Below are positions 27,074 to 37,874 of a DNA stretch of 64,000 nt, one piece after another; the stretch's first letter is position 1, and every line of letters begins with the position of its first letter. The DNA is from Paramecium sonneborni. Its lineage: Eukaryota > Ciliophora > Oligohymenophorea > Peniculida > Parameciidae. The DNA lies in contig CAJJDN010000162.1 of assembly GCA_905182985.1 (NCBI GenBank), forward strand, positions 1 to 64,000, in the 5' to 3' direction. The translations under genes were made by a program, and so were the position numbers. Under the pieces are notes generated by a model, which ran no database searches, was not told the origin of the DNA, and saw only the letters and a program-made list of their open reading frames with translations.

Positions 27074-28118
27074 ATGAATTCTGAGATTGCTCGTTTAGAA
27101 GAATTAAAATAAGCAGAAATTCATATAATAGGTGTATGAATAGAAAGTAAGAATGTTGGATTGAAAAGTATAGATAAATAACTTAAATACAAAGTTGCAA
27201 TTCTTGACAAAGGAAGTGAATAAGAAGGATTAAGAGATAATGCAATATAGTTAATATAATTAAGGAATAAATAAGATAAAGAATGAGTAAAGTTAAAAGG
27301 ATTTAGAAGCTGAGAAGCAATATTAGAAGGAATATTTATAAGCATTATAATAAGAGAAGGATAAGGAAGTAATAAAGTGAAAAAATCAATATGCATAAGA
27401 TTGTTAGAATTTATTAAGAAATAGAGATAAGATAATTGACAATTAAGTGGTGAGTTGCAATAACATAGATAAAAGTCTTTGAAGTATATGGACAATTAAA
27501 AAATTCTATATTTATCATAAATTCTAGATTTGTCTAGTGAATTTATAATTATTATTGTGATTATAAGTATGATAATATATCTGAATTATAAAAGATTTTC
27601 TTTGTATAAATTTAAATTGAAATTTAGTAAAAAATTCAGAAATAAATAATCAAAAATGAATAGAAGAAGATAATATTAGTAATTTAACAATTCTTATGAG
27701 AGAGTTTAAGAGATAAAAAAAAAGATTTAAAAGACTTAAATTCCTGAATATCTACCATACCCTTGGCCATCAACGTAAATAAATTATAATAAAGAGAAAG
27801 GTACATTTACAACATATTGTTGAACTTGAATTCTATGTAATCATCTCTAAATATACCTATGTATTTAAAGTTGGCAAAGACAAAGAAAACTAGAAATTGG
27901 TTTGATGATATTCCGATTTTGGTTGGTGTAGATGAAATAACATAATCAGAGTAAATATATTATATATTAGAATATGCGCAATATGTTTATAAGAGATAAA
28001 TGACGAAAAATTAATAAATATTCTAAACTGTAATCATTATTTTCATAATGAATGCATAAAAGAATGGGTATTAATAAAAGCAGAATGTCCAACATGTAGG
28101 GATATAATTCATTAATGA
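27074..28118 (+). CDS. RING-H2 finger protein with coiled coil (first assembly copy)
   Basis: Probable E3 ubiquitin ligase. ATG gives MNSEIARLEELKQAE; charged coiled-coil segments follow (e.g. NVGLKSIDKQLKY, KDLEAEKQYQKEYLQAL), then a PEYLPYPWPS segment, LNIPMYLKLAKTKK, and at the C terminus a RING-H2: ICAICLQEI, ILNCNHYFHNECIKEW, ECPTCRDIIHQ-TGA, with ligands C-x2-C, C-x-H, H-x2-C and C-x2-C. A 20-nt intron (GTAAAT...ATTAG, 27955-27974) just before the RING is needed for its frame. Other exon joins in the middle are not resolved. The gene is repeated whole at 28521-29565. Confidence 0.75.
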
Positions 28119-28129
28119 TGATATATATC

Positions 28130-28516
28130 TAACTTAGTATTTTAAATATCATCAGCAACATTTTTTAATTTTATCTGTAGTCAATATTTTTAGAAATAAT
28201 AGTATTTCTAATATTTCTAGCAAGTGAATCAAAAACTTCATTTAAATTAATTCCCATTTTAGCTGAAGTCTCAAAAATATAAGATTATATTTATTGGCTA
28301 ATACTTATCCTTAATCTTTAGATATTTATCTCTTGTCATCAAGATCTGATTTATTACCAACTAAAAAGATTGTAACTAAATTTGTATCAAGTTATCTTTT
28401 ATTAACTTTGATTAACTTAAGTTTTACTTCTAACCAATCTTCCACATGTTCAAAAAAAGTCCTTCTTGATGTAATATCATACACCAAAATAGATCCTTAT
28501 GCTCCTTTAAATGTAT
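28130..28516 (-). pseudogene. 3' part of the Rab-like pseudogene (first assembly copy)
   Basis: Minus-strand remnant that includes LVGNKSDL, ETSAK and the C-terminal part; cut by the N at 28517. It is the same sequence as in the fuller copy that ends at 30190. Confidence 0.7.
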
Positions 28517-28517
28517 N

Positions 28518-29963
28518 ACAATGAATTCTGAGATTGCTCGTTTAGAAGAATTAAAATAAGCAGAAATTCATATAATAGGTGTATGAATAGAAAGTAAGAA
28601 TGTTGGATTGAAAAGTATAGATAAATAACTTAAATACAAAGTTGCAATTCTTGACAAAGGAAGTGAATAAGAAGGATTAAGAGATAATGCAATATAGTTA
28701 ATATAATTAAGGAATAAATAAGATAAAGAATGAGTAAAGTTAAAAGGATTTAGAAGCTGAGAAGCAATATTAGAAGGAATATTTATAAGCATTATAATAA
28801 GAGAAGGATAAGGAAGTAATAAAGTGAAAAAATCAATATGCATAAGATTGTTAGAATTTATTAAGAAATAGAGATAAGATAATTGACAATTAAGTGGTGA
28901 GTTGCAATAACATAGATAAAAGTCTTTGAAGTATATGGACAATTAAAAAATTCTATATTTATCATAAATTCTAGATTTGTCTAGTGAATTTATAATTATT
29001 ATTGTGATTATAAGTATGATAATATATCTGAATTATAAAAGATTTTCTTTGTATAAATTTAAATTGAAATTTAGTAAAAAATTCAGAAATAAATAATCAA
29101 AAATGAATAGAAGAAGATAATATTAGTAATTTAACAATTCTTATGAGAGAGTTTAAGAGATAAAAAAAAAGATTTAAAAGACTTAAATTCCTGAATATCT
29201 ACCATACCCTTGGCCATCAACGTAAATAAATTATAATAAAGAGAAAGGTACATTTACAACATATTGTTGAACTTGAATTCTATGTAATCATCTCTAAATA
29301 TACCTATGTATTTAAAGTTGGCAAAGACAAAGAAAACTAGAAATTGGTTTGATGATATTCCGATTTTGGTTGGTGTAGATGAAATAACATAATCAGAGTA
29401 AATATATTATATATTAGAATATGCGCAATATGTTTATAAGAGATAAATGACGAAAAATTAATAAATATTCTAAACTGTAATCATTATTTTCATAATGAAT
29501 GCATAAAAGAATGGGTATTAATAAAAGCAGAATGTCCAACATGTAGGGATATAATTCATTAATGATGATATATATCTAACTTAGTATTTTAAATATCATC
29601 AGCAACATTTTTTAATTTTATCTGTAGTCAATATTTTTAGAAATAATAGTATTTCTAATATTTCTAGCAAGTGAATCAAAAACTTCATTTAAATTAATTC
29701 CCATTTTAGCTGAAGTCTCAAAAATATAAGATTATATTTATTGGCTAATACTTATCCTTAATCTTTAGATATTTATCTCTTGTCATCAAGATCTGATTTA
29801 TTACCAACTAAAAAGATTGTAACTAAATTTGTATCAAGTTATCTTTTATTAACTTTGATTAACTTAAGTTTTACTTCTAACCAATCTTCCACATGTTCAA
29901 AAAAAGTCCTTCTTGATGTAATATCATACACCAAAATAGATCCTTATGCTCCTTTAAATGTAT
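28518..29963. repeat. Assembly duplication B, second copy
   Basis: Repeat of 27071-28516 immediately after a single N; it then continues into the rest of the Rab-like locus. Same pattern as duplication A. Confidence 0.95.
28521..29565 (+). CDS. RING-H2 finger protein (second assembly copy)
   Basis: Same gene as at 27074-28118, shifted by 1,447 bp, with the same RING-H2 at its C terminus. I saw no difference between copies. Its TGA overlaps the 3' end of the convergent Rab-like pseudogene. Treat as one gene. Confidence 0.75.
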
Positions 29964-30190
29964 TTTTTAGTTATAGATTTAAATCGTTCTTAATCACCAG
30001 TCTCACATATCATAATTTTTATTCTTTCTTCTTCATTTATTTGAATTAATTTTACTCTGCAATCTACTCCAATTGTTGTAAGAGACTCTACATTAAACTT
30101 TTTATCACAGTATTGAGTAGTAATATTTGTTTTTACTACTGTTGTATCTCCAATTATTACAACTTTAACCAACATATCTATTTTTTCCAT
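29556..30190 (-). pseudogene. Decayed Rab/Ras-like small GTPase
   Basis: Reads MEKIDMLVKVVIIG from 30190 and is plainly a Rab fold: TIGVD switch I, QERFKSITKKYI, then GSILVYDIT, LVGNKSDLDD, LANKYNLIFFETSAKMG and NEVFDSLARNI. The GTP-binding loop is ruined: GDTTVVKTN stands where GDSGVGKTN is expected, so the second Gly of GKT is Val, and the WDTAGQE motif reads CETGDQE. Frame changes are needed after KYI (near 29950, one base) and before FFETSAK (a T-run near 29729), and another near the C terminus. Two shifts plus loss of the P-loop glycine make a pseudogene more likely than a divergent GTPase. A 35-nt intron could explain the second shift but would remove conserved residues. Confidence 0.72.
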
Positions 30191-30238
30191 GATATAAATA
30201 TATAATTATATGATTATCTAAATTTATTAATTTTGTTT

Positions 30239-31289
30239 TCAATCCATGATTGGTTTTGTATTTGGTTAAATGGGTAAGAACCAAATTAAAGGATTGACAC
30301 CAAACACTTCTGTAAAATTGTCTACAATACTATTCTAAATCAATTCTTTTGGTTTATTCTCACAATATTCAAGGGTTGTGATGTTTTTTTTGATCGCCCT
30401 ATTTATCTCATTATAATGCATTACAGTACCATAAATGAAATATTGTGAAAGCAGTTAAAAGAATCCACAAGAAACAGCAAAACAAAAAAGTAAAAGATAC
30501 TAAAAACAGTTTGCCATCAGATGCATATGAATTTAATGTGTCATAGTAGCATCTACTGTAAGTAATCATTATAAAACTTAAAAGTAACCCTAAATTAAAT
30601 TAATTTTCATACAGGAATACCCAAGTAAATTGATGAATAGTTTATAATTGTTATAACCTATACAATTATTAAGCCATTAACAATGATGATCCATTTTTAA
30701 CCAACACGTCTTACAATAACGACAATGATGACAACGTTTGGGTTTCAAAGTTTAACAATTCTTACAGTAACGACGACCAGTCCTTTATATTAATTCTAAT
30801 CTTGCTTTGTTATTTAATTTTTAGCGTTGTTCATCATCTATTTCTGAACAAAATGAAGTGGATGTTTAAGACCCTTTTTTATTAAAATGTATCATTTTCT
30901 CTTCATTCTCTATCATTTTATTTATTTCACCTTCCTTTTTATTTAACCATTCCTAAGGCACCTTCCCTGGTTCTATTACCACTACTCTTATTAATGAAAT
31001 TATATAAAGAATAAGAATTGTATGCAATGATATTGTTATTACCAATGTCTAATTGCTGAAGACATAGTCATTTATGTGTACTAATTGAATCAAATAAGTA
31101 TTTAATTCTACTATTGGTCTTTAAATATATTCTGATCTTATTAAAGGCAATAAGTATGTCTTTCATATTATTCACAATTGTTACCTTCATATACACTCCA
31201 TACAGGAATACAAATATTGAGATTAATATTACAAAGGGCAACCAAATTCCTATGTAACAATGCAATTCGCCTTGCTTATAATATTTCAT
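30239..31289 (-). CDS. DHHC-type palmitoyltransferase
   Basis: Adds palmitate to cysteines of membrane-associated proteins. Start MKYYKQGELHCYIG with TM1 (IWLPFVILISIFVFLYG), then TM2 (ILILYIISLIRVVVI) followed by EPGKVP, the usual DPG-like motif. The cysteine-rich domain reads RRYCKNCQTLKPKRCHHC, CKTCWLKM, then DHHCQWLNNCIGYNN. The active Cys is present; the residue after DHHC is Gln (a TAA codon) where most members have Pro. TM3 and TM4 follow, and the C terminus has NFTEVFG (the family's conserved Asn/aromatic motif) and ends TKPIMD-TGA. A tiny intron near 31090 is needed to join TM1 to VHINDYVFSNQ. Confidence 0.88.
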
Positions 31290-31419
31290 TTTATTTTATT
31301 TATAATTTAAAAACGTATTTATGACTAGACAACCATCAATCTACCATCTATACATTAATTAATTCATTATTTTATTATTTTTTATATATTATTAATTAAT
31401 GAATTAAGGAGACAGACCT

Positions 31420-31889
31420 ATGTTGTAGAAATAACAATAAGAAATCTTAGAAATCTTCAATGAATTCAAATCTATAGAAACTAATCAATTGAATGTTAGT
31501 GAGTTCTTAGAAATTCTATAAACTACAGGACTTGATAGGAATTGTGAATTATTAGTCAAAAAAATGGAAAATCTTAGAGGCCAATAATTAGACATACATC
31601 AATTTACAGAATAATTTAATTTTAACTATAATCTCTATGAAAATTTTGAAATGATATTCTAAATCATGGACACTACAAATTCTGGAAAGATTAGCAAAGA
31701 TGAATTAAAAAAATAAAGTGATTTTTGGGGTATAATATATCCATTTACATTACCTTAGGATTGCAATTATCTGAGAGAGATATTGAAATTATGATCAATT
31801 ATAGTGGAAGTGATGAATAAGATTCAGTTTCTAAAGAAAAATTATGGAGTTTGTTATAACAATATTAAAACAATAAAATGCTATAATGA
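31420..31889 (+). CDS. EF-hand (calmodulin/centrin-like) protein, about 146 aa
   Basis: MLQKQQQEILEIFNEF begins a calmodulin-length protein. The layout follows four helix-loop-helix units, but only the third loop (MDTTNSGKISKDEL) keeps good Ca2+ ligands; the first (KSIETNQLNVSEF) and fourth (SGSDEQDSVSKEKL) are degenerate. A 29-nt intron at 31730-31758 joins SDFWG to LQLSERDIEIM. End KMLQ-TGA. Such divergent calmodulin-like proteins are numerous in Paramecium and often cytoskeletal; no specific role is shown. Confidence 0.82.
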
Positions 31890-32353
31890 TATTTTAATAT
31901 TATATTATTTATGTAAATTAGAGGGACTATCATTATATTGGATAAGTATTAAATATAATTATATTTAATATGGATAGAAAGGATAATTCTTAAATAGCAT
32001 GTTTTAAATGATAATTATATAAGAAAGCTTAAAAAATTTCAGTCAAATTAGAAGTTTTTTTTTGAGAATTGAATTTTTGGAATATGAAATTTGAAATTAA
32101 TAAAATAATTGTGATTATTTAGTTTTATAATTTTATATTAAATTAGTATTGGTATTGTTGTATCTGTTGGTTGAATGAAAATAAACTTAAAGATAAATAA
32201 ATTTGTTTATTTTTATGGGGAGGATGGTTGATGTTCAGATTTTGATGTGAATAATTGATAAATTTAAATATAAAGAAGTATTTGTGTGATTTAAGTTAGA
32301 TATGACTAAAAAACTATATTAATTATTTGGAATAGTAAAAATAAATTGAATTG
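31890..32353. other. Spacer between EF-hand and ATG4 genes
   Basis: AT-rich sequence between two convergent genes. Only very short frames are present (for example MDRKDNSQIACFK at about 31973). I see no gene or RNA element. Confidence 0.6.
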
Positions 32354-33871
32354 TCAGAGTTCTTCAAAACTAGAGTTTACATCCTTAATAGTTGACTTTT
32401 GATGGGTATATTAATTATTTTCACAGTAGAGTTCATCTGGATAGGTGGAAATATCCAAATTCAATATTTATGATTATTATTATTAAATGTAATTTTTGTT
32501 TAGGGAGTCTTAGAATTCTTTAATTTTAATAAGTTATTATTCTTTTTTAATTCCTGAATATCTCCAATGTTAAAGTTGAACAAAAGAGAAGAAATTAATT
32601 TGCTGATGAACTTAAATATCATAGATCAATTCAATCAAGTCTTAGAAATTCTAAAGATAGAAGAGTAAACCAAGTGAACAATCAATATCTGTATCATTCA
32701 TAAATAGAGCTTCTGAAGGGAAACATGATTTAACATATTCATCTGGATTCATTTTAGTTTCTTAGACTAAATGTGGATCTAAGACAACAAATTAATTATC
32801 AACAAATCCGACAATGAAATTAGCTTTTTTAGGTTTACCTCCTAACATTCCAGCAAAATAGCTTTTCTTCATAAATTATTGTATAGCTTTAATATAATCA
32901 GGATTAGGTTCATCACATCCAATTCTACTTAATAAACAGATAGCAACAGCTCTAGAAGGAATAAAACATTTTTCACAAATGTATTTCTTAAATAGATTTG
33001 CAATATCTATCTTGTATTTTTCAGAATGACCTTCTAAACATTCATCTTTAATTGAATCTTTACCATGTATAACTTGAACTACTTCTTCCTTAGTGATTTA
33101 TAGTTTATCTAATTCTTTTAAAAATTATTCGATTGAAAACACTCTCTTTAGACAGGTACAATTATCTATCATACACATTTCTTATACTATAGCTCTAAGG
33201 TCTATTTAACTTTCATAGAAAGGTACAAAACCAATGCCATAACAATCTTTTACTCTTAAATTATAAAAATTACATGGAATATTATTTTCTGATAGAATTT
33301 TGTAAATCGCCTAAACAATTTGATTTGGACTATACCATTCTCCAGGTTTCTTACCCCATTCCTTAAAGGCTATCCTCATTATCTTTTAAATAGAGAATCC
33401 ATGCTTAGCCTTAATAATTATTCCTTTTTAACTTTCCTTTTCATCATCATCATTAAATTATTACAATACATCTTCTAATAGATTAGGAACTTAAAATAGA
33501 TCCACTTTATAGAAATGTTTCAAATGTCTCTTTAAGAGTTCTGCCATCATCATTTATCCTACTCTAATTACACAACCCCATCCAGAATCACTTGTTAAAT
33601 TACTATCCTGACATTGATATGCTTAAAATCCTTATCTATAAGTAAATCGAATCGTATGAATCACTGAATTCAAAATGTCTTCATTTCTCTTTATCTCTTA
33701 TCCCATTATGTAACCTTCTTCCTTTATTTCATATTAAAATAAGGCTCTAAAATTGTAATTTGCACAATACCTATGATGATACAATTATTTCTTTACCATG
33801 TCGATAAGATCTGGTGTTGTATTGATTACATGTTATTAATATATATATAAAAATATTAAATTTTCACTCAT
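32354..33871 (-). CDS. ATG4 cysteine protease (peptidase C54)
   Basis: Processes ATG8 and releases it from lipid during autophagy. One open frame of 505 codons from ATG at 33871 (MSENLIFLYIYQQ); an internal Met (MVKKQLYHHRY) could be the real start. Catalytic Cys is in LTSDSGWGCVIRVGQMMMAE; the His/Asp site is in GMLGGKPKKANFIVGF and FVVLDPHLVQ. Also family-typical: RQGF, WYSPNQI, SRAVAICLLSRIG. A C-terminal tail of about 100 residues beyond the protease core ends DVNSSFEEL-TGA; F-x-x-L near the end resembles an ATG8-interacting LIR motif, which is inference. The start codon overlaps the stop of the upstream gene by four bases (ATGA). Confidence 0.9.
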
Positions 33872-35726
33872 TCCTTTAAGATAAACACCAAACATTTTAC
33901 TATCTAAATTGCATCACACATTCCTGTTACTTTAATTACAACTTCCATATTCTATCTTATTATTATTTTTATCCAATGTCTCACTCTAGTATCTTACAAA
34001 GTAAATTCTCCTCCTAATTTTAAATCTTTCAATTTCTCCCTTGTATCATCTAAAAACTCTTTCAAATCAACCAAATAACATAAATTTGGAATATATTTTT
34101 TAAAATCTAATACACTCTTTATAATTTTCTAATTTAATTTAAACTTCTCTGATCGATTACAAAATTCTTTCTTCTCTCTCCAAATGTACTTAAAATACTT
34201 TCTCCCTATTGGTAAAAAATTCATGAATTGACTCAATAAACATGGCACTATAAACATTGCTTCATATAATTTATCATTTTCTATCCATTAAAATTAACCT
34301 CTTATTTATTATTTTTACCTCTTAATGGCTCAAATAAACTATATTTATAAGCTATCAAGCATGAAATCTTGCTTTGTTTTCGACCTAAGATCTAACTATC
34401 CATCTTATTTTATGGCAACCATAATTACAATCCTTTTGGTTCTTCAAATAACAATTAGCAATTCTCTAATATCTACTACCGTTTATTTCCTATATAAAAA
34501 GTTAATTCTAAAAAGTTGCAATTCAATTCCTCCTTTATGATAACTTTCTTTATTACTCCCAACTATATTTCAGAAGAATCAAATAGCTTTTACTTACTTT
34601 TTATACTACATAATTTTAATTTTTTTAATTGTTTTTAATCTTCCCAAATTATGTTCAAATGTTCTTAAACCAATTAACCTGTATAATTCTTTTCTGGCAA
34701 TTATATCCTCTTAAATTTTTCTAATTCAAATTCAATTTTCTATCTTAATATTTTGTCAGCCTCAACAAAAGGATTTTTTTGAGGTTAAGAAACAACATTT
34801 GATCGTACACTTTAAAGTGCACTTTAAGCTGTTCTCTCAGAAGGTTGATTCTCTATCACTAAAATTGGAATTGATTTTTTTTGTAATTAATTCTATTATA
34901 CTAATTCCACTTTCTACTCCTCGATAGTCAATTTAATATTTAAGGATTTTTATATCCATTCTCTAAATTTATCGAAATGCTTAAACTTATCATTTTATTG
35001 CTGTTTAACTTATTTTATAAATTGTTCTTCAAATTATTAAATGCTTTGTAATTATTCCATTTAATCACTAGTCAAAATTCTCTATTTATTTTTCAGTAAA
35101 TCTTCTATTGTCTTAATCTTTTCTGCAAAACTAGATTTGAAACTATCAAACACTATAAACTTATTAATACTGAATTATTACTGCAGATATGTTTTTCTTC
35201 AATAATAGAAATTGATTAGACTATATTGATTAGTCCTTCAATGTCTAATTTATGATCATCAACTATATTTTAATATAACTGTAAAGTTTGAAGTTCTCTT
35301 TTTTGAGGATTTCTCTACAATTCAAATAGTTATGAAGCTTATTGATAATTATTTGGCAAATCTATTCCTTAGTTCATAAGTATATCAATGGCTTCTCTAT
35401 ATTTATCAATTTAAGCCACAGTTCCAAAATACTTTACACACTCTAAACATATTTAATTTAGGGAATTTTATTCATCTTTACAAGTTCTGATTATGAAATC
35501 ATAAAGCATTTCATCTTTAGTTAAAGCTTTTTTGATTTTATCTTATTGGATAAGGTGAATTAATAACTAAGAATGAGATTTAGAATTTTACTAAAAGTGA
35601 GTTAATTTTGAGTTGTAATTTGTAATCGGAAGTCAAACATTTTAGTGCATTTTTAATGTGGTGATGATCAGAATGTGCATCAAGTATATTTTATATACTC
35701 TAAATAGTGTGTAAAAATGAGTCCAT
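33868..35726 (-). CDS. Coiled-coil protein with possible adaptin-ear-like C terminus
   Basis: ATG at 35726 (MDSFLHTIQSIQNILDAHSD). An N-terminal helical region (ALTKDEMLYDFIIRTCKDE, LECVKYFGTVAQIDKYREAIDIL) is followed by a charged middle (SFAEKIKTIEDLLKNKQR, NPFVEADKIL) and a C-terminal part with beta-rich pattern (CNFLELTFYIGNKRQQI, FIVPCLLSQFMNFLPIG, LGGEFTLQDTRVRHW). The last part recalls adaptin appendage domains in spacing, but this is weak. Introns are certain (e.g. GTAAAA...CTTAG near 35600) but the joins near 35200 and 34300 are unresolved, so this may be two genes; the 3' segment alone is open from 34257. It ends LKE-TGA inside the ATG4 start. Confidence 0.45.
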
Positions 35727-35738
35727 TATTAATTAATT

Positions 35739-36362
35739 ATGCAACAACTTTTTGATTGTCCAATATGTTTATAAACATTGTTACAACCTATTACTTTAAC
35801 ATGTGGCCATACTTTTTGTAAACCATGTGTTCGTAATAAATACTTCTATCAGAATTATAATTCATGTCCTGTATGCAGAGCACCAATTTAGATATACTTG
35901 AATCAGTTTAAGGTTAATATCCTTTTGGAGACACTTATCAAATAAGAATTCCATAGTGAATAAAATTATTAGTTAAGAGTTTAAAATTACTAAAAGCGTA
36001 TGGATTAAAGAAATAGAAGAAAATGGTATCATACTATGATGCTAATAATATTCGAATATTCTAAATAGATATGGAGAGTAATCTAAAAGATGTTGCCTCT
36101 CTATCTTATAGGTATATTTTTCAGTTAAAATAGCATAGTACTGGTAATTTTAATGTATATGAGTGTGAAATCTAATTTAAGGTTTGAAAAATTGTAAAAG
36201 CAATTTTCAAAACGTGTTAAACTTGAAAAATTGAGTGAAGAGATTGCTAAAATGGTATCTTTACTCAAAACTGATAACTAAGATGCTAAAGATTTAGATA
36301 TTCAAAATTTGGTTTTCTCCAAAATAGTCAAATACTTATTTACAAATTGTGTGAGATTTTGA
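35739..36362 (+). CDS. RING-HC finger protein with C-terminal TM segments, 207 aa
   Basis: Probable membrane E3 ubiquitin ligase. A single open frame: N-terminal RING at residues 6-50 with FDCPICLQTL, TLTCGHTFCKPCV and SCPVCRAPI (C3HC4 ligands all present). A linker leads to two hydrophobic stretches (MLPLYLIGIFF and SIVLVILMYMSV) and a charged helical C terminus (KLEKLSEEIAKMVSLL) ending TNCVRF-TGA. The start is only 12 bp from the divergent start at 35726, so the two genes must share control DNA. The stop lies 30 bp from the stop of the convergent MORN gene. Confidence 0.88.
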
Positions 36363-36392
36363 AATATCTAATGTATTTCATTATAATTATAT

Positions 36393-37286
36393 TCATTTAA
36401 TCAATATTCTTTTATTTTAATCTTCTATACCTTATTGAAAAAAGCATTTATAAATTTTTCTATCTTAAGTCATTTATACCCATCCATCCAATTTACCTTA
36501 TATAAAATTTCCTTAATAAATTACACCTTCTTTCTTCAAAGTCCCTTAACCATGTTCTTTGCCTTATTTAAAATATCCTATAGATTAATGATAATAATAT
36601 GTAATACCTACATAATAATCTTCTAAAGATCGAATATACACTCCTTTTCCATCCAATAAACCATCCTTAAATTGACCTTCTTGTATCTATCGATTCTCTT
36701 TTTCCATCAATGAACCTTAACCACATATAATATCTTCTACAAAATTCCCTTCATATTTAATTTTTTTATTTTCATATATACCTTCATATATACCTTCATA
36801 TATACCTATTCCATGTTTACGACTATTTCTAAATCCTCCAAAGTATTTTTCAGTATTACTAAGATACTCTCCTTTTTCATCATTAAGTTCTCCTTAGATA
36901 AATTTTCCTGAAAATATTCTTTAATCTGAAAATACTAGAACTCCATTCTAAAATTTATCATCCTAGGTTTCACCTTCAAACAAATAGTTTTCTGTAATAA
37001 TTAATCCTTAAACAAATATTCCATCTTTCCAATATCCATAAAAGAATTTTTTTTCTCTATCATTATATTCTTATCCTCTCCCATTTTACTTATTATTATA
37101 CCATTATCCTTAATACATACGATTAAGTCCAACGTATTTTACTTCTTAGAATTTAGCTTCATTTTTTTCTAATGTGGGATTAAATTAAATTGCTTTTAAT
37201 TTAGCTCGAATGAATGATGGTATCTCCATTAATCTCAAATGTTCTGGAATTATATCAAATGGATATTCAATTTTTTCAATCAACAT
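36393..37286 (-). CDS. MORN-repeat protein, 297 aa
   Basis: One open frame from ATG at 37286 (MLIEKIEYPFDIIPEHLR). At least eight MORN-like units follow (GQWYNNKQNGRGQEY, GYWKDGIFVQG, GKFIQGELNDEKGEY, GGFRNSRKHGIGIYEG, GNFVEDIICGQG, GQFKDGLLDGKGVY, GYFKQGKEHGQGTL, GNFIQGKLDGW), ending KRILIK-TGA. MORN repeats bind lipids or serve as scaffolds, often at membranes or basal bodies; the partner is unknown. A 12-bp DNA unit (CCTTCATATATA) is repeated three times at 36773-36808, giving an extra YEGIYEGIYE run. Confidence 0.88.
36773..36808. repeat. 12-bp microsatellite inside the MORN gene
   Basis: Three head-to-tail copies of CCTTCATATATA. On the coding strand each adds the four residues IYEG in frame, so copy-number change would lengthen the protein by four residues at a time. 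Confidence 0.85.
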
Positions 37287-37519
37287 TTTTAGTTATAATT
37301 AGTGAATACATTATTCCAATTAAAAAATTCTCTTCTCCATTTTTTTATTATTATATTTTTTTATCTTAACTCTTATTTCTAATTTCTCTCTATTCTTACA
37401 TAATTTCTTATATTTTAAACAGAATATTTTAGGAGCAATTTTAGATAATAATATTTTCAATAATTTATTGCAAGTTGTTTACTCATGAATATTTAATAAT
37501 TTAATATATAAATTAATTC

Positions 37520-37874
37520 ATGGAGGAACCAAAAATTGAATTAGATGATTTAGAAGTTAATTAAGAAAGATTAAAATAAAACACAATTCAACTTAAAAAC
37601 CTTAGAGTATATGGATCATTGAATGCTGGTATTATAGCTGGCATATTGGGAATGGGTATATAATGATTAATAATACTTAGATGGATGGATTGGAATTGGA
37701 ATTTATGTTGCAATATTCTTAATTGTAAGTGCTTGCTTAGCAATTAAAATGAATTTCAAAGTTAAAGAATACTTCAAATCTAGCTATGATGCATATTATT
37801 CTGGAATTGGAACAGATTTGTTATTATTCCTAATGATTTGGGTTATTTTCCATAATCTAGTCAATATATTATGA
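37520..37874 (+). CDS. ER membrane protein complex subunit 6 (EMC6) homologue
   Basis: EMC inserts tail-anchored and multi-pass proteins into the ER membrane. MEEPKIELDDLEV, then NLRVYGSLNAGIIAGILGM, a 25-nt intron (37656-37680), DGWIGIGIYVAIFLIVSACL, a KMNFKVKEYFKS loop, and a last TM (DLLLFLMIWVIFHNLV), about 109 aa in all. The AGILG motif, the three-TM layout and the KYFKS-type loop match EMC6. End NIL-TGA. Confidence 0.82.

Larger units (their letters stand above)
27071..28516. repeat. Assembly duplication B, first copy
   Basis: 1,446 bp that recur at 28518-29963 (offset 1,447) with only the N at 28517 between. The block starts ACAATGAATTCTGAG and ends CCTTTAAATGTAT. It contains the RING-H2 gene and the 3' part of the Rab-like pseudogene. 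Confidence 0.95.

Noticed and set aside
27121..27495. Minus-strand ORF of 124 residues, also at 28568-28942
   Set aside because: Antisense shadow of the coiled-coil part of the RING-H2 gene; its Ile/Leu/Ser composition is the mirror of charged coiled-coil codons.
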